From Plantago elongata (lineage: Eukaryota; Streptophyta; Magnoliopsida; Lamiales; Plantaginaceae): 22,649 nucleotides of DNA. The translations under genes were made by a program, and so were the position numbers. Shown here one piece after another: positions 8,484 to 17,450 of this stretch (its first letter is position 1; each line of letters starts with the position of its first letter). Under the pieces are notes generated by a model. It made no database searches. It was given only the letters and a program-made list of their open reading frames with translations, and was not told the origin of the DNA. The DNA lies in contig JAYMSP010002747.1 of assembly GCA_036897095.1 (NCBI GenBank), positions 1 through 22,649 of the forward strand, given 5' to 3'.

Positions 8484-9820
8484 TTGAAATATCATGTTTG
8501 GTTGCATAAATTTGAAATACCAAGCCCTCAAAAAACTCTCTAAATACCAGATGTTCAAGCCCGCAACATTTGTTCTTCGAAATACCATTTTGAAATACCC
8601 ATCAAGAGTGGTTTATTTAAATTAGGTATTTGAACGCTATTATACTTCACGTTAATTGCCAGTCGTCTTATTTCTTCTTCAAAGTTCAACGATCCACCCT
8701 TCTTGACGCCCACTGGCTCTGTTCGCATCTGGGACCAAGCTTCATGGTTAATTCTTATGCCTGTTTCTTGTCCTTTGCCCTCTTTCTTTCATGTCTCTGT
8801 TTCTATTTATTTCATGTCCTTGTTTCTTGTCCTTCGCCTTCTTTCATCTGTCTGCTTCTTGTTTCAATTACATGTGTTCGATTACGATCTTTCTTGTTTC
8901 TGCTTCGTTTAGTCCTGCGATATTTCTTGTTTATGCTTCTAATTTCGGCTTCTAACTGAAACTAGTATATACTTTCTTGTGTTATATTTGCGGAGAATGA
9001 GAGAAGATATTTATTTGGACATTTGATAGTAATGTTGTTTGCTGTTTGTACATAATTTAGAAATTGCTTCACCAACTTTGTTGTTCATGTTTTGTTAGAT
9101 GAGAGTTGAGAAATTATGTTCTTGGTTGATGAGTTGATTGTTTTATCAAAAATTGAGGATTAATTTTGAATGGATAATGATATAATGGCTTTGGAATGAC
9201 AACATGATTAATATTGTTTGTATGGTTCAGGCCTGCAGATGGATAACATCCCAGTTCTGATTATAACTCTGTCAACATGGACAGGTTGAACTTAATTTAA
9301 ATTCAGAAAGACAATCCTGAAGACATGAAAATGCATTGTACAACTAGATTTGTTTACTGCTTCCTTAATCTCTTCACCATGATGCTTCTTACACTCAATC
9401 TCTTGGCTATTTTTTGACTGCTTCCAAGTAATGTTCACGGCTACATCAGCTTGTGAACTGATCGGATTGTGGCTTCATGGTTATTTTTTTACTGCTCCAG
9501 ATTGTGACATGAGAACTTGATTATTTTTTAGTGCAAGTTCAATCATATTCTCTACATTATTAAACAAACTATCCGCAAACTAAGCATTTATTTCATCACA
9601 TACATGGAATCCATTTTAGTCCATTGGCAGTCGATATGATCAAGTGAAGTGGAACGATTATATTATATCTAGCCATATATAATTTTATTTTGTATTTTAA
9701 TTAAAAAATATAATGAAAGAGTATTATAGTACATTACGAAAAAAATTAAAAAATTGATACCAAACATGGTATTTCAATTTTAAATACCAAGTCTGTTAAA
9801 TGATACCAAATATGGTATTT
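8484..9820. mobile_element. Composite element bounded by inverted AAATACC motifs
   Basis: TTGAAATATCATGTTTGGTT at 8484-8503 is matched in inverted orientation at 9758-9777 with 18 of 20 bases. A second right-hand copy lies at 9804-9820. Further GAAATACC words occur near 8513, 8579 and 8592. This arrangement resembles the ends of a non-autonomous DNA transposon of about 1.3 kb. The interior has no transposase but looks partly gene-like: a T- and C-rich intron-like stretch (8740-9230) lies between a GC-richer segment near 8690-8745 and another after TTCAG at 9232. In one frame the second reads PADG, a stop, then HPSSDYNSVNMDR. I do not recognise the source gene. Confidence 0.4.
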
Positions 9821-9849
9821 ATATTAAAAATTCAATTGAAATATTATAA

Positions 9850-10740
9850 TTTTAAAACGGGCTTAAATATCAAAGTTTATTACATTTCTGAATAAACCTT
9901 GAACATTTTGACTAAACTTAAACAACACTTAATTAACCCTACATCAAGTATAATTTTTTGAAATTGTAAATTCGCCCATGTTTTGTCAAATTCACCAAGA
10001 TATCATACTTTGTACTCTTCCATTTGACCAATTTGAACCTAAAATCTTTATGCTAACACAAATACACCAGCAAGTCGACTTTAATGGAAGCTAACACCAG
10101 TCAAAATAATCAACCAAGGACCAATTCATTATCAGTTAAATTTTTTTTTTTTAGATCTCAGTCAATTTTCCACTTGCATGTATCTAAGGAGCCGTTTAAC
10201 AGGAAATCAGTCATTAAAAAATGACAATTTCATTACTTCTTTTTTAATTCGGGATTGAATAATCTTATTGATTTTGACATTTCATAATCTTGTGTTTGGG
10301 AAACACAAGATTAAATGGTAACGCTTTATTTCTTGTCACGCATGGATGATTAAAATTGGTTTTAAAGGTTTGTATTAAATGTAGTAATTAGTGTAGTGAT
10401 AATTTGAATGGTTTGGTTCTTAGAATTTTCACATTTTGTTACATTATGTGCATGAAATATACATATAATAAAGTATAGAGTAAAATATAAAGAAACAATA
10501 GAAATTTCCATCAACCAAACTTCAGTATTTGAAATCATCTTAAAATTAGAAACTACTGCAATGATCATTACAGTGGGCAAATCAGACGCACACAATGTCT
10601 TATGTCTATATATAGAACCAGAAACACAAGTTGGTGAACGTGAAATGCAACTTGCTCACCATAATTACAGATAGCGTGGAACGAAAACCCATATTGGGAA
10701 GACAAACAAATTCAAATTTTATTAGTTTTAATTAGTTTTC
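9850..10740. other. AT-rich intergenic DNA downstream of the ERF gene
   Basis: No coding region or RNA gene is visible. The start of a MITE-like word (GGAGCCGTTTAACAGG) occurs near 10190, and a perfect hairpin lies at 10286-10312. The minus-strand frame over 10362-10595 has no recognisable domain. The last 200 bases would hold the 3' UTR and poly(A) site of the ERF gene. Confidence 0.5.
10286..10312. repeat. Perfect 12-bp inverted repeat with 3-nt loop
   Basis: AATCTTGTGTTT (10286-10297) and AAACACAAGATT (10301-10312) are exact reverse complements separated by GGG. It may be the core of a foldback MITE, since GGAGCCGTTTAACAGG about 95 bases to the left resembles a MITE end. Confidence 0.75.
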
Positions 10741-10785
10741 ATTTCCAGCTTCAATCGTCAAATGATTTTCCAGCTAGCTAGAATC

Positions 10786-11151
10786 TCATTTCTTCTTCCC
10801 TTTTTCGTCGTCGTCACAGTCCAGAAGCTCTTCCAGCAACTTATCATCGTAGTACTCAAACTCAAACACTTGCCTAGACGAACTCGAACCCGGAGATGCA
10901 AAATGAGAGGAGCTACTAGGCAAGTTGTACTCTTCAGGGAAGTTGAGGATCGCCAAATGACCTCTCATAGAGTAGGCAGCCCTGTCGTAGGCTCTAGCCG
11001 CCTCTTCAGCCGTGTTGAACGTCCCAAGCCAGACTCGTGCTCCTTGGTTATTGGAGTCGCGTATCTCAGCCGCATACTTACCCCAAGGGCGCTTCCGCAC
11101 GCCTCGGTACTTGATCTCACCTGAGCTTCTCTGGCCGCTATTTTCGTCCAT
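10786..11151 (-). CDS. Group IX ERF transcription factor (ERF95-98-like)
   Basis: A single-exon gene of 121 residues, starting [19 protein letters not shown]. The AP2/ERF domain covers about residues 14-72: [18 protein letters not shown], then ARVWLGTF, the [12 protein letters not shown] helix and LNFP. Ala27/28 and Asp32, at the positions that separate ERF from DREB proteins, are of the ERF type, so binding to GCC-box (AGCCGCC) promoters is expected. Residues 95-110 ([16 protein letters not shown]) match the EDLL activation motif of AtERF98 and its relatives, followed by an acidic-basic end [10 protein letters not shown] short protein with the domain almost at the N-terminus and EDLL near the C-terminus is typical of Arabidopsis ERF95-98, which act in ethylene, jasmonate, defence and stress responses. 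Which of these is the orthologue cannot be decided. Nuclear location is inferred. The start is the only ATG before the domain and a TATA box lies about 65 bases upstream. Confidence 0.93.
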   Translation of the reverse strand: MDENSGQRSSGEIKYRGVRKRPWGKYAAEIRDSNNQGARVWLGTFNTAEEAARAYDRAAYSMRGHLAILNFPEEYNLPSSSSHFASPGSSSSRQVFEFEYYDDKLLEELLDCDDDEKGKKK

Positions 11152-11215
11152 ATATTTCTTGTGTTGGTTAGTTAGTTTTTGTTTGTTGTGGAGGAGAAGT
11201 TGGACTGAGGTGGCA

Positions 11216-11390
11216 CTTATATTTGTGCGGGAAGTTCAAAAAAGGACATGGTTTTTGTGTCTTTTGACCAGAGTCATTGTCCTGAAAATGCCACGTGGAC
11301 GGTTTTCTGGTTGATATTTAATCCCACGTGTGATGGAACGTTACATGTAGACCAAAATACGTTGTATGCAGTGTATGTGGGCTGGTCAAT
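11216..11390 (-). promoter_or_regulatory. ERF gene promoter: TATA box, two G-boxes, W-boxes
   Basis: Read on the minus strand, a TATA box (AAATATAAG, about 11216-11224) lies about 65 bases before the ERF start codon. Two CACGTG G-boxes follow at 11292-11297 (within the palindrome CCACGTGG) and 11325-11330. TTGACC W-box cores occur at 11264-11269 (plus strand) and 11384-11389 (minus strand). G-boxes bind bZIP and bHLH factors (for example MYC2 or ABF types) and W-boxes bind WRKY factors, which fits a stress- or jasmonate-inducible ERF. The motifs are exact; their use is inferred. Confidence 0.6.
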
Positions 11391-11456
11391 GTGGTGGCTT
11401 TGGGAATTAATTAGAACTCTCTTTTTTGCATGTTGAATTTCAATTCTGCAGGTCAC

Positions 11457-12232
11457 GTTATGCCTTTTTATTTCCTTTCCGATAATAATAATAATAAATG
11501 GCGGAAAACTTTTGAGTTAACAAAGTACTCGCATATCAAATTAAAAACATTTAATATGTTATTATAAATTTAGAAAATACACAAAAATATTTTATTATAA
11601 TATTTATATTTTTAGTTAAATTTGTGATAAATTTATACTAGAGATATTTTATTGTGAAAGTTTTTAAATAAATAATATGTATATTTGTTTTATTCGCTTT
11701 AAAATTTACCCTCGAGCTAGTGACAACTTAACACTTTCCGGTTTTATAACGTTAATTAAGCTGGAGCTAGCTAGTGACAATCTTACACTTTCTAGTTATA
11801 ATATCAATTTACTTCAAACATATACTTTTTGTAATCTTTCTATCTTTTTCTTTTAAGGGGTAGATATAAATAATTACATATAAAATCAAGTAAATTTCAT
11901 GAGTAACGGTTTTATAAAAAGATTAATGTTTTGTTCTCTTGAATTAAAATTAATTAGAATAGAACTGAAGTGTATTATAAATTATATGAATAAAATTGAA
12001 CTAAACTGTAGTATTGTATAAATTATAACTAAACAAAGATGAACTTAAATGAATGGAACTGAAATTAATGAGTTTTTAGTTAGAAACAAAAATACCTAAA
12101 ATAGATGGACTAACGTTACACTTATAACAAAAAACATTAAAAATTTTACTAAGAACATCGGTAATATAGACATAAATAATAATATAAAATGTTCACTCAT
12201 AAACGTTATTATTATTATTGCATAAAATATTA
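11457..12232. other. Very AT-rich spacer with a 54-bp direct duplication
   Basis: No gene. A diverged direct repeat of GAGCTAG...TGACAA...TTACACTTTC occurs at about 11714-11755 and 11764-11810, with the CTAGTGACAA word offset by 54 bp. Short ATA/TTA trinucleotide runs lie near 11483 and 12205. Confidence 0.55.
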
Positions 12233-12619
12233 TACACATAATTAAGAACATCAATCCATCTCTAATGTCTTTCATTAATTTTTTTTCCGAATAAACTAAT
12301 TATATTACGAGGCACAATTATCACTATCACCTTATAGCTCATTGACTCATCAACCTGATCCACCTTATAACTCCATGCCTCAACACCACCGGTACCTTAT
12401 CGTAGTTTCGACACTATGGAATTGGTACACATAATTAAGAACATCAGTCCATCTCTAATGTCTTTCATTAATTTTTTTTTCCGAATAAACTAATTATATT
12501 ACAAGGCACAATTATCACTACCACCTTATAGCTCATTGACTCATCAACCTGATCCACCTTATAACTTCATGCCTCAACACCACCGGTACCTTATCGTAGT
12601 TTCGACACGATGGAATTGG
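12233..12619. repeat. 193-bp tandem duplication, two copies
   Basis: Copy 1 is 12233-12425 and copy 2 is 12426-12619, directly adjacent. They differ by about five substitutions and one extra T in a T-run (8 versus 9 Ts), roughly 97 percent identical by eye, so the duplication is recent compared with most repeats here. Each copy starts TACACATAATTAAGAACATC and ends TGGAATTGG. The second copy runs straight into LINE coding sequence. Confidence 0.92.
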
Positions 12620-13380
12620 CATAGACATTTGCTCGATTGGGAAGCACAAAGTTTGTTGTTGCTGCTGACCGATATTGTCTCGAAGGTGTTGCTAGTTCTG
12701 GGGCGTGCAAACTATTGGGAGTATTTGCGTTCCAAGGAAAGGGTATACTCTGTTCGATGTGGGTATTCGAAATTGAGAGAGCTTTGTGATGAAGCTAGTG
12801 ATGCGGAAACGAAGATTTTGTCCAAGATTGTGTGGAATAAGTTTGTCCCATTGAAGATAAATCGGTTCGTATGGAAACTGGTCCAGGATCGTCTTCCAAC
12901 TTTATATAATCTGCAGGCTCGCAACATTATCCATGCAAATCAGCTGATTCTTTGCAAACTATGCAATGGTAATCACATGGAATCTGCGTTTCATTTGTTT
13001 ATCGAGTGTTCGTATGCGTCAGCAGTGTAGAATTCTTTGAGCTCGTGGTTAGGGATTAATGTTCAGTTTGGTCCGAATTTGCAAAGTTCCGTGGTCCTGT
13101 TTGCGCAACTGGTTTCTTCGGAACACAAGGTTCAATGGATGACCTTGTGGCATTGCACGATTTGGTGTCTTTGGAGGGCACATAATGGTGTAATTTTTCA
13201 GGGGGCCTTTAGCTGATTACTCATAAAATTCGACATATGGTGTGGAGCTGGCTGTCAAGTAAGAAAGTGATTCTTAGTTCTTACACGTCTACGGATTGGG
13301 ATATTTTCCCGACCAGAGTTCTTAATATTCGTCAGCCGACATTGTGCCCGTGGTTGTTGCTCCATATTAAGGTTTCTTGA
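12605..13380 (+). pseudogene. LINE ORF2 3' part (zf-RVT domain), broken
   Basis: The frame running to 13027 contains YWEYLRSKERVYSVRCGYS, then VWNKFVPLKINRFVWKLVQD, RLPTLYNLQARNI, and the zinc-finger part LCKLCNGNHMESAFHLFIEC. These are the linker and zf-RVT domain typical of plant L1-type LINE ORF2. A TAG at 13028-13030 replaces the Trp expected after CSYASAV. The same frame continues beyond it as NSLSSWLGI and LWHCTIWCLWRAHNGVIFQG, the conserved ORF2 end, then breaks at TGA near 13214. The tail resumes in another frame as DIRHMVWSWLSSKK. The reverse transcriptase and endonuclease are absent upstream. The element is on the plus strand, older than the 5042-5480 LINE or of a different subfamily. 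Confidence 0.8.
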
Positions 13381-13774
13381 TTTTCCTCTTTGTTTCTCTC
13401 TATTTTGCGGGTCTAGATAGTATTACCCCTTTTTCTTTTCTGATTGGTGGTGTGTCGAGATGCCTTGTTTCGGTGAGTCATCCTTCGTTTTCTTCTCTTC
13501 TATTCTACAAGGTTATTTAACTGGCTTGGGTTCGTTTCCACTCCGTGTACTCTTGGCTCAATCCCCTAGGGGATGAGACACGCTAGATGCCAGAGTGGCC
13601 GGACCTTTGTCTCAATGTATTACTGGTTCGTAGGGGATTGGGGTATTCTGTTTTGGGCTTTGCAATTCAGGAAGAAGGAAAGAGATCATGTCCGAGTTTT
13701 GGTTCCATATTTTTCTTGAGTTGTATTTGGCTACTGTTTTCTCGTTTGCTTTGGTCTTTTTTTGGACACTAGAT
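13381..13774 (+). mobile_element. Probable 3' UTR of the second LINE
   Basis: T-, C- and G-rich non-coding sequence follows the broken ORF2 in the same orientation and runs to the TGTTGGGG start of the next LTR-like block. Pyrimidine-rich stretches such as TTTCTCTCTATTTTGC and the absence of any frame fit a LINE 3' UTR. No poly(A) tail or target duplication is seen, so the LTR may have inserted into it. Confidence 0.4.
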
Positions 13775-14716
13775 TGTTGGGGAATTGGTTGCAAGAGGCA
13801 ACAAAGTGTGGTTGCAGGAGACAACCAAAAGTGAGCCAGAAATATTATGTACAGTATTATAAAGTGTTAAGTGGGTAACTTTGAGCAACTAATTATTTAA
13901 GTTCCACCACTCGGTTTTGCGTGTTCTTTAACTCGTTGCTTCGTAACGGTATAAGATACATGAGTTAACCAATTCTATGTGTGAATGATAAATTGGCTTA
14001 AAGTGAGTTAGTTGGGACTTGCCTTTTGCAATTGTCCCACATTGAAAACATATAGAAGGAAAGGGTGGTATAAATGTATTCTTGGGTTTACTCTAGTTCG
14101 GGGGGGGGGGGGGGGGGGAATTTGTACTAAGAATTTCTATGCAAAAAATGTTCAAACATTTCTTTTTACTGCGATTTTTCGTGGAGCACAATTTTTGGCC
14201 TTTCACCTAATCTTCCAAATTGTTCCTCTTAAATGAGAAGAGGTTTAATTTCAAAAATTAAAACCTCCCCACTACTGCATGATGTAAATTGTGATATTAC
14301 TACATCAGTTACGTTTTTTGGCTTAATGCTTAGCTAGCTGTTACGTTTTGTCTCAACTATATATACCACAATCCTCACTTGTTTGAACACACAAGAAATT
14401 CTCCTTCCTAAATTTCTCTTCTCTGTTTTTATTCTGCACTTTAGATATTCAAGTGTTCTTCACCACATAAGTTCGATAGAGCTTCTGCTGTTGAGCTTCC
14501 AACGGTTGCTGAGATTGGACGTTGTACCTTGGGAGCTAATTATCCGAGGAAGGCCTGGAGCTTACTATAGGCGGACAAATTTAGCTTAAGGGGAAGTGGT
14601 CTCACTGCTGACTCGTCCAGGATTTAATCCGAATCCTTTTTCTGGTTTGTGATCAAACTACAGTAAGTGTGATTGAGTTTCTTCTTGATACTGTTCGAAT
14701 ATTCTTGTTACTAACA
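13775..14716 (+). mobile_element. Probable copia-type solo LTR with 19-G run
   Basis: The block opens with TGTTGGGGAATTGG and can be closed at ...TTGTTACTAACA, giving TGTTRG/CTAACA-like ends. Inside, TTGTCCCACATTGAAAACAT followed by a GGTGGTATAAATG segment is a common theme in plant LTRs. A second TATA box (CTATATATACC, about 14357-14367) precedes the R/U5-like part with CTTAAGGGGAAGTGGTCTC. A run of 19 G lies at 14100-14118. No primer-binding site or coding domain follows, and the flanking five bases (TAGAT and ATTCT) do not match. The left end is more certain than the right. Confidence 0.45.
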
Positions 14717-14895
14717 ATTCTTGCAGCTACATTCTTAACCGGAAACAATCTAAAGCTATGTATTGATCAACATACTATGTGCATTAATCACTGTTTCACC
14801 TAAAGGCGAATTTTAATACGTGAAGTATTATTTGTTTACAAACGAAGTACACACTACACGAAATGTTTGTTTCCGACATGTTGGGCCTAATGACC

Positions 14896-15387
14896 TGTTA
14901 GGTTCCAAAAATGCAAATCAACCCTATTCAATCCAACAATCTCCAAATCAAACAACAAATAAACGCAATAAGATAGATAAACACACAACACAAGATTTAC
15001 GTGGTTCGGCAATTACCTACGTCCACAAAATACCAAGATTTCTATTAACCAAAAACCAAAACGCAGTATACAAAGAATCGATCCAAACTACCAAGTTGTC
15101 GAGCTCCGTTCTCTCTTCCTCACCGTGTTTCTCTCAAGAAATCTTGATGTGTTTGCATATTTTTTCTATATGTTTAAACTAGTACCTACATGCGTATATA
15201 TCTAAAGAAAATAACATATATCATTTTCCTAACCATACAAGAATTCTATTCTAACTAGAAAATAAAACTTCAGCTCCAAGTAAAAAAAATTCCAGTTAGA
15301 TTCGACTTCTAACTGTCTTGTGTGTCTTAAGTGTTGTCGCCACACAGCTCTAGTGTTATCTTCAAGTGTCTCTACTACACTCTAACA
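14896..15387. mobile_element. Probable second copia-type solo LTR (492 bp)
   Basis: It starts TGTTAGGTTCC and ends CACTCTAACA, so the ends are the inverted repeat TGTTAG/CTAACA. It contains CAAGATTTACGTGGTTCGGC and CCTACGTCCAC, words I know as recurrent in LTRs across many dicot genomes. The flanks (TGACC and CCACA) do not match, and no internal retrotransposon region is next to it. An open plus-strand frame across it is not protein-like. Orientation is not certain. Confidence 0.55.
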
Positions 15388-15668
15388 CCACACATCGTTT
15401 ATCCTTATAAGTATTTTCAGTATACATGTTCCTTTACTTCTTTTGATTTTAAGCTAACCGGCTTCACATGACCAATATACGAATTGCTTGGAAGCTCACT
15501 CGTTTTACTAGAACTCCCAACACAAACTGCTGGCTTGTGAAAAAAATGAATTATTTTAAATGAAACAATGAAAGATATGTATAGATTGGGCATGTTAGAC
15601 ATATGATAAATGAGAGGGTATAGTATCCGCGTGTTTAATTTACAATCGAGTAGATAGCCTCAAGTGAG

Positions 15669-15719
15669 TTGAGTTTGATAATCAAGTCTATGATTCACAG
15701 TGAAAATTATCAAACTCAA
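15669..15719. repeat. Perfect 14-bp inverted repeat, 23-nt loop
   Basis: TTGAGTTTGATAAT (15669-15682) and ATTATCAAACTCAA (15706-15719) are exact reverse complements. The position, between an LTR and a MITE-like element, suggests part of a small foldback element. Confidence 0.7.
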
Positions 15720-15797
15720 GTCCACAAATGTAATTGGACGTACGTCCTTGATCAACTTAAATGTCAAAACTGTACTTGAACATGACTATGCCAATTT

Positions 15798-15956
15798 AGG
15801 GGTTGATCGGTATAAAATTTGAATTGGTGTTTGGATAGATTTTGATGAAATTGTGTTTGAAATGAATTGAAATGGGGTATTTGAAGTATATTTTAAGTTA
15901 AATCACTTTTCATCATGTGAAATAGACCGATTACAATTCCATTCCAAATAGCCCCT
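15798..15956. mobile_element. MITE-like element, about 159 bp
   Basis: The left end AGGGGTTGATCGGTAT and the inverted right end AGGGGCTATTTGGAAT share about two thirds of their first 22 bases. The interior is AT-rich with repeated GAATTG/CAATTC words. GGGGYTGWTYGG-type ends resemble Tourist/PIF-Harbinger or hAT MITEs. The left end is preceded by TT(A), but no matching duplication is seen on the right. Confidence 0.4.
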
Positions 15957-16645
15957 CCGACATCGAAAATTGATTGCACGTGGGCATAAGCCATTACTGT
16001 TCTTTTCAATATTCCTTCATACAGGAATATATAAATATGATACTGCAACCCTCCATGGGCTGTTTAAACTATTTAAGTTAATTAATAGTCGAACTTATTC
16101 GCTCAACTCATATACAAAACTGCAACTCATCGATCTTTTTGCCTACAAGACTCACTACTTTTTCCATATTAATACAAAATTGCGTTCTAATTGTTTTTTC
16201 TATTTTTCTTATACATATAAAAGCAAGTACGATGAATCTGTCTTCACTCACAAATTAAATTTCAGTTATAAGTGCATGTATTATGTTTGTCTCCATTGAT
16301 TTATTGGCTTTTCAAAATTTTCTTACTACTTTCTCGTATACATTTTCAGTTTAACTTTTTAATCAATCATTTTCAATTTTAGTAGTTAATGAATTAATTT
16401 TAAATCAAAAGTATAATATAAACTAAGGCAAGAAAGATGTTATGTAACACCACATGATGATATATATATTACATACAAAAGATAGATGATAGAATCATAG
16501 AATAAACGTAACAACATATACGGGAGTATAAAGAAAACGATGACTATGAGCACTACTACTAACGAGGGGAGTTTAATTAGCAAAGGGAACATTTATAAAT
16601 AAGACATAGTACGCAATAATTTTCACAAGGAAAGACTTCAGTTCC
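15957..16645. other. AT-rich spacer and probable STIG1 gene 3' UTR
   Basis: No recognisable coding region: a 109-codon plus-strand frame at 15970-16299 is Tyr/Phe/Ser-rich as expected from AT-rich DNA and has no domain. The 150 bases or so before 16646 are likely the 3' UTR of the minus-strand STIG1-like gene. Confidence 0.5.
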
Positions 16646-17362
16646 TTATGATTGATCCTCTGCCAGGTATGGCGGATACGCTCCTGAAGGTGGACTTGGA
16701 AGAAGTGGTTTCGGTTGAGTTGGAGACAGCCTAGGAGGAAAGGCTTTTGGCTGAGACGGAAATGGCTTAGGAGGAAAGGGTTGTGGTTTAGGTGGAAGCG
16801 GAAACGGCCTAGGAGGAAAGGGTTGTGGTTTAGGCGGAAATGGAAATGGCCTAGGAGGAAAGGGTCTGGGTGGAAACGGACGAGGGGGAAAGGGTATAGG
16901 AGGAAAGGGAAATGGAGGCAAAGCATAGTTACACGTTCCAAAAATACAGAAACCTGGAAAGGGGCATCTATGGTTGCATCGACCACAATGAAAAGGGTTA
17001 AATCTTGTGTTTATGCATAAACCTCTGCAACATTGTAGTGAAAAGGGACACCGTACACCACACAACCCACAATTGTTTGGATCTGACGTCACGTCTATAC
17101 AACGGTCCCTGCAACAACGCATCCGGATCCTTGGGAAGTAGTCCCGGTTGCATATCCCTGGATTGAAACGACAACCCGTTGCTCGTGGATTCTTCACTAT
17201 TCTTAGCCATGGAGAGTATGTAGTAGTTGTGTTGGAGGGTTTTGTAACATTGTTGAGTTGTAGTATGTTTTTTCCTTGTGCAGGATTCACAAAACATATT
17301 ATAACTAGTACATGTAGTAGTAAACAGAGAGGAATGATGAATAAGTTACCATGTTTATGCAT
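16646..17362 (-). CDS. STIG1-like secreted Cys-rich protein, Pro-rich tail
   Basis: A single-exon gene of 238 residues. Residues 1-30 form a signal peptide (hydrophobic core IIPLCLLLHVLVIICF, likely cut after AQG). Residues 64-144 carry 16 cysteines in the STIG1 pattern, including the CC pairs 83-84 and 111-112, the repeated NPxxCGxC theme (CGLC, CGRC) and CNxRCP near 129-134. Two N-glycosylation sites (N38, N44) precede the domain. STIG1 proteins are small secreted or apoplastic proteins; the tobacco, petunia and tomato members act in stigma exudate and pollen-tube growth. Residues 148-238 are a Pro/Phe/Lys/Arg-rich extension with FPPRP and PPKPQPFPP repeats, absent from the usual members of roughly 140-160 residues. 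This suggests a cell-wall-associated variant. The start is the first ATG, about 80 bases after a TATA box. The family assignment is firm; the expression site is unknown. Confidence 0.9.
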   Translation of the reverse strand: MHKHGNLFIIPLCLLLHVLVIICFVNPAQGKNILQLNNVTKPSNTTTTYSPWLRIVKNPRATGCRFNPGICNRDYFPRIRMRCCRDRCIDVTSDPNNCGLCGVRCPFSLQCCRGLCINTRFNPFHCGRCNHRCPFPGFCIFGTCNYALPPFPFPPIPFPPRPFPPRPFPPRPFPFPPKPQPFPPRPFPLPPKPQPFPPKPFPSQPKAFPPRLSPTQPKPLLPSPPSGAYPPYLAEDQS

Positions 17363-17440
17363 ACTTGGATGATGATATATGATTATATGGTTATATCTTG
17401 TTACGTAAATTGATTGATTATTGTATTCATAAGGGATGGA

Positions 17441-17450
17441 CTATATAGGG
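17441..17450 (-). promoter_or_regulatory. TATA box of the STIG1-like gene
   Basis: Read on the minus strand, CCCTATATAG lies about 80 bases before the ATG at 17360-17362. This would place the transcription start some 30 bases downstream, with a 5' leader of about 50 bases. Confidence 0.6.

Noticed and set aside
8703-8750. GSVRIWD in one frame, suggestive of a WD40 repeat
   Set aside because: Only seven residues match and no further WD repeats or in-frame continuation exist.
8630-8959. 109-codon frame, Phe/Leu/Ser-rich, resembling a membrane protein
   Set aside because: The hydrophobicity comes from a pyrimidine-rich, intron-like stretch. No conserved domain is seen and the start lies in repeat-like sequence.
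10994-11000. AGCCGCC GCC-box-like word on the plus strand
   Set aside because: It lies within the ERF coding sequence, where it encodes Ala-Ala-Arg of the AP2 helix, so it is not promoter evidence.
10762-11124. 120-codon plus-strand open frame
   Set aside because: It is antisense to the ERF gene, has a low-complexity Arg/Leu composition, and the minus strand has a clear AP2/ERF domain.
12536-13030. 164-codon frame as an intact gene
   Set aside because: It begins in the tandem duplication, matches the middle of a LINE zf-RVT region, and stops where the family continues.
14820-15182. 120-codon plus-strand frame
   Set aside because: It runs across the left boundary of an LTR-like block and its translation has no domain and a composition typical of AT-rich DNA.
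16573-16986. 137-codon minus-strand frame rich in Phe, Pro, His and Leu
   Set aside because: It is the shifted frame over the same Pro-rich repeats; the 238-codon frame has the signal peptide and the 16-Cys pattern.
16715-17020. 101-codon plus-strand frame very rich in Arg, Lys and Trp
   Set aside because: It is the antisense shadow of the Pro-rich tail and cysteine domain of the STIG1-like gene.
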